From an uncultured Solirubrobacteraceae bacterium (GTDB lineage Bacteria > Actinomycetota > Thermoleophilia > Solirubrobacterales > Solirubrobacteraceae): a stretch of DNA of 5,569 nt. The stretch lies in the NCBI GenBank assembly GCA_902806215.1, contig CADCVT010000178.1:1-5569 (forward strand), in the 5' to 3' direction. The position numbers and the translations under genes are program-made. The notes below the pieces were generated by a model. That model had not been told where the DNA came from, searched no databases, and saw only the letters and a list, made by a program, of their open reading frames with translations. Positions 4,452 to 5,569 of this stretch are shown here, in pieces (positions within the stretch are counted from its first letter, which is position 1; each line of letters opens with the position of its first letter).

Positions 4452-5569
4452 CTAGCCGAGGCGCTGCTCGAGGGCGCTGAGCTGCTGGGTGATCTCGGCC
4501 GGCAGCTTGTCGCCGAACTTCGCGAGGTGCGCGCGGACCTGGTCGAGCTCGCCCTTGACCGCCTCGTCGTCGACGCGGGTGAGGAAGTCGAGGTCCTCGG
4601 CGCTGAGGTCGAGGCCCTCGACGTTCAGCTCGCCCGGCGCGGGCACGAGGCCGACCGTGGTCTCGACGGCCTCGGCCTCGCCGTCACAGCGGCGGAAGAC
4701 CCACTCGAGCACGCGCGAGTTCTCGCCGAAGCCCGGCCACACGAACTTCCCGTCGGCGTCCTTGCGGAACCAGTTGACGTAGAAGATCCGCGGCAGCTGG
4801 TCGGCGTCGCCGCGGCGGCCGATATCGAGCCAGTGCTCGAAGTAGTCGGCCATGTTGTAGCCGCAGAACGGCAGCATCGCGAACGGGTCGAAGCGCAGCT
4901 CGCCGACCTTGCCGAAGGCGGCGGCGGTCTGCTCGGAGCTCATCGTCGCGCCGAGGAACACGCCGTGCTCCCAGTCGAACGCCTCGCGCACGAGCGGCAC
5001 GACCGACGCGCGGCGGCCGCCGAACAGGAACGCATCGATCGGCACGCCGGCCGGGTCGTCCCAGTTGGGCGCGATCGACGGCGTCTGGTCGGCAGGGACC
5101 GTGAAGCGCGCGTTCGGATGCGCGGCGGGCGTCGGCGAGTCCGGCGTCCACTCCTTGCCGTGCCAGTCGATGGCGTGCGCCGGCGGCTCGGACGTCATGC
5201 CCTCCCACCACACGTCGCCGTCGTCGGTCAGCGCGCAGTTGGTGAAGATCGTGTTCTCGCGGATCGCCGCCATGGCGTTCGGGTTCGTGTCCTCGCCCGT
5301 GCCCGGAGCGACGCCGAAGAACCCGGCCTCGGGGTTGATCGCGTACAGGCGCCCGTCGTCGCCGAACTTCATCCACGCGATGTCGTCGCCGACGGTCTCG
5401 ACCGTCCAGCCCTCGAGCGTGGGGATGAGCATCGCGAGGTTGGTCTTGCCGGTCGCGCTCGGGAAGGCGCCGGTGATGTGCTTGACCTTCCCCTCGGGCG
5501 AGGTGAGCTTGATGATGAGCATGTGCTCGGCCATCCAGCCCTCGTCGCGGGCCATGATCGACGCGATGC
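4452..5569 (-). CDS. pckG: Phosphoenolpyruvate carboxykinase (GTP), C-terminal 372 residues (partial, cut by right edge)
   Basis: This cytosolic enzyme converts oxaloacetate plus GTP to phosphoenolpyruvate, GDP and CO2, the first committed step of gluconeogenesis. The frame runs off the right edge (IASIMARDEGW), so about 230 N-terminal residues of a roughly 600-residue protein are missing. The methionine at 5553-5555 is internal, not the start. Clear marks, in order (rat numbering): AEHM with the metal-binding His264; the P-loop FPSATGKTN with Lys290; VGDDIAW with metal ligand Asp311; GFFGVAPGT; DVWWEGM; NARF with Arg405; FGGRR with Arg436; the lid loop SSEQTAAAFGKVG; DPFAMLPFCGYN; and NWFRKDADGKFVWPGFGENSR, holding the three Phe (517, 525, 530) that clamp guanine. 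This makes it the GTP type rather than the ATP type. One oddity is that the reactive P-loop Cys (rat Cys288) is Thr. It meets the sigma-like gene stop to stop. Confidence 0.95.
   Translation of the reverse strand, partial: IASIMARDEGWMAEHMLIIKLTSPEGKVKHITGAFPSATGKTNLAMLIPTLEGWTVETVGDDIAWMKFGDDGRLYAINPEAGFFGVAPGTGEDTNPNAMAAIRENTIFTNCALTDDGDVWWEGMTSEPPAHAIDWHGKEWTPDSPTPAAHPNARFTVPADQTPSIAPNWDDPAGVPIDAFLFGGRRASVVPLVREAFDWEHGVFLGATMSSEQTAAAFGKVGELRFDPFAMLPFCGYNMADYFEHWLDIGRRGDADQLPRIFYVNWFRKDADGKFVWPGFGENSRVLEWVFRRCDGEAEAVETTVGLVPAPGELNVEGLDLSAEDLDFLTRVDDEAVKGELDQVRAHLAKFGDKLPAEITQQLSALEQRLG

Noticed and set aside
5553..5569. Carboxykinase starting at the methionine at 5553-5555
   Set aside because: The frame continues upstream as IASI, matching the conserved family sequence before ARDEGW, so the gene is cut by the window edge.

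Overview
The window is GC-rich DNA, very probably from an actinobacterium and most likely of the class Thermoleophilia (Solirubrobacter / Conexibacter / Baekduia type). Three things suggest this: a GTP-type PEP carboxykinase; a secreted protein built from Ig-like repeats of the 'AGTWTG...WQR...DVG' style; and an ECF sigma-like protein with a C-terminal hydrophobic, acidic Ser/Gly/Asp-rich extension. The placement rests on recalled family resemblance, not on a search.

Layout, left to right. (1) Positions 1-252, minus strand: the first 84 residues of an ABC exporter with a transmembrane domain, cut by the left edge, starting at a TTG. (2) Positions 241-265: a perfect 9-bp inverted repeat with a 7-bp spacer that overlaps this TTG start; it looks like a repressor operator. 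(3) Positions 281-3496, minus strand: a large secreted zinc-metalloprotease-like protein of 1071 residues, made of a signal peptide, a Cys-rich HExxH catalytic domain, six Ig-like repeats of about 90 residues, a Pro-rich stalk and a small basic C-terminal domain. (4) Positions 3497-3599: a 103-bp divergent intergenic region. (5) Positions 3600-4451, plus strand: an ECF sigma-like protein with a normal region 2. It appears to have lost, in frame, the linker and most of region 4, and it continues into a Gly/Ala hydrophobic stretch and an acidic Ser/Gly/Asp tail. (6) Positions 4452-5569, minus strand: the C-terminal 372 residues of GTP-dependent phosphoenolpyruvate carboxykinase, cut by the right edge. 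It meets the sigma-like gene stop to stop with no base between them.

The genes do not form one obvious pathway. PEP carboxykinase is central metabolism. The protease and the ABC exporter lie in the same direction 28 bp apart, but the palindrome between them suggests the exporter is switched separately. The sigma-like gene is divergent from the protease gene and shares its upstream region, so a regulatory link between them is possible but unproven. The points most worth a second look are the shortened sigma factor, the Cys-to-Thr change in the carboxykinase P-loop, the Gln in place of the third metzincin His in the protease, and the operator-like palindrome on the exporter start codon. I see no tRNA, rRNA, CRISPR array, insertion sequence or recognisable riboswitch.
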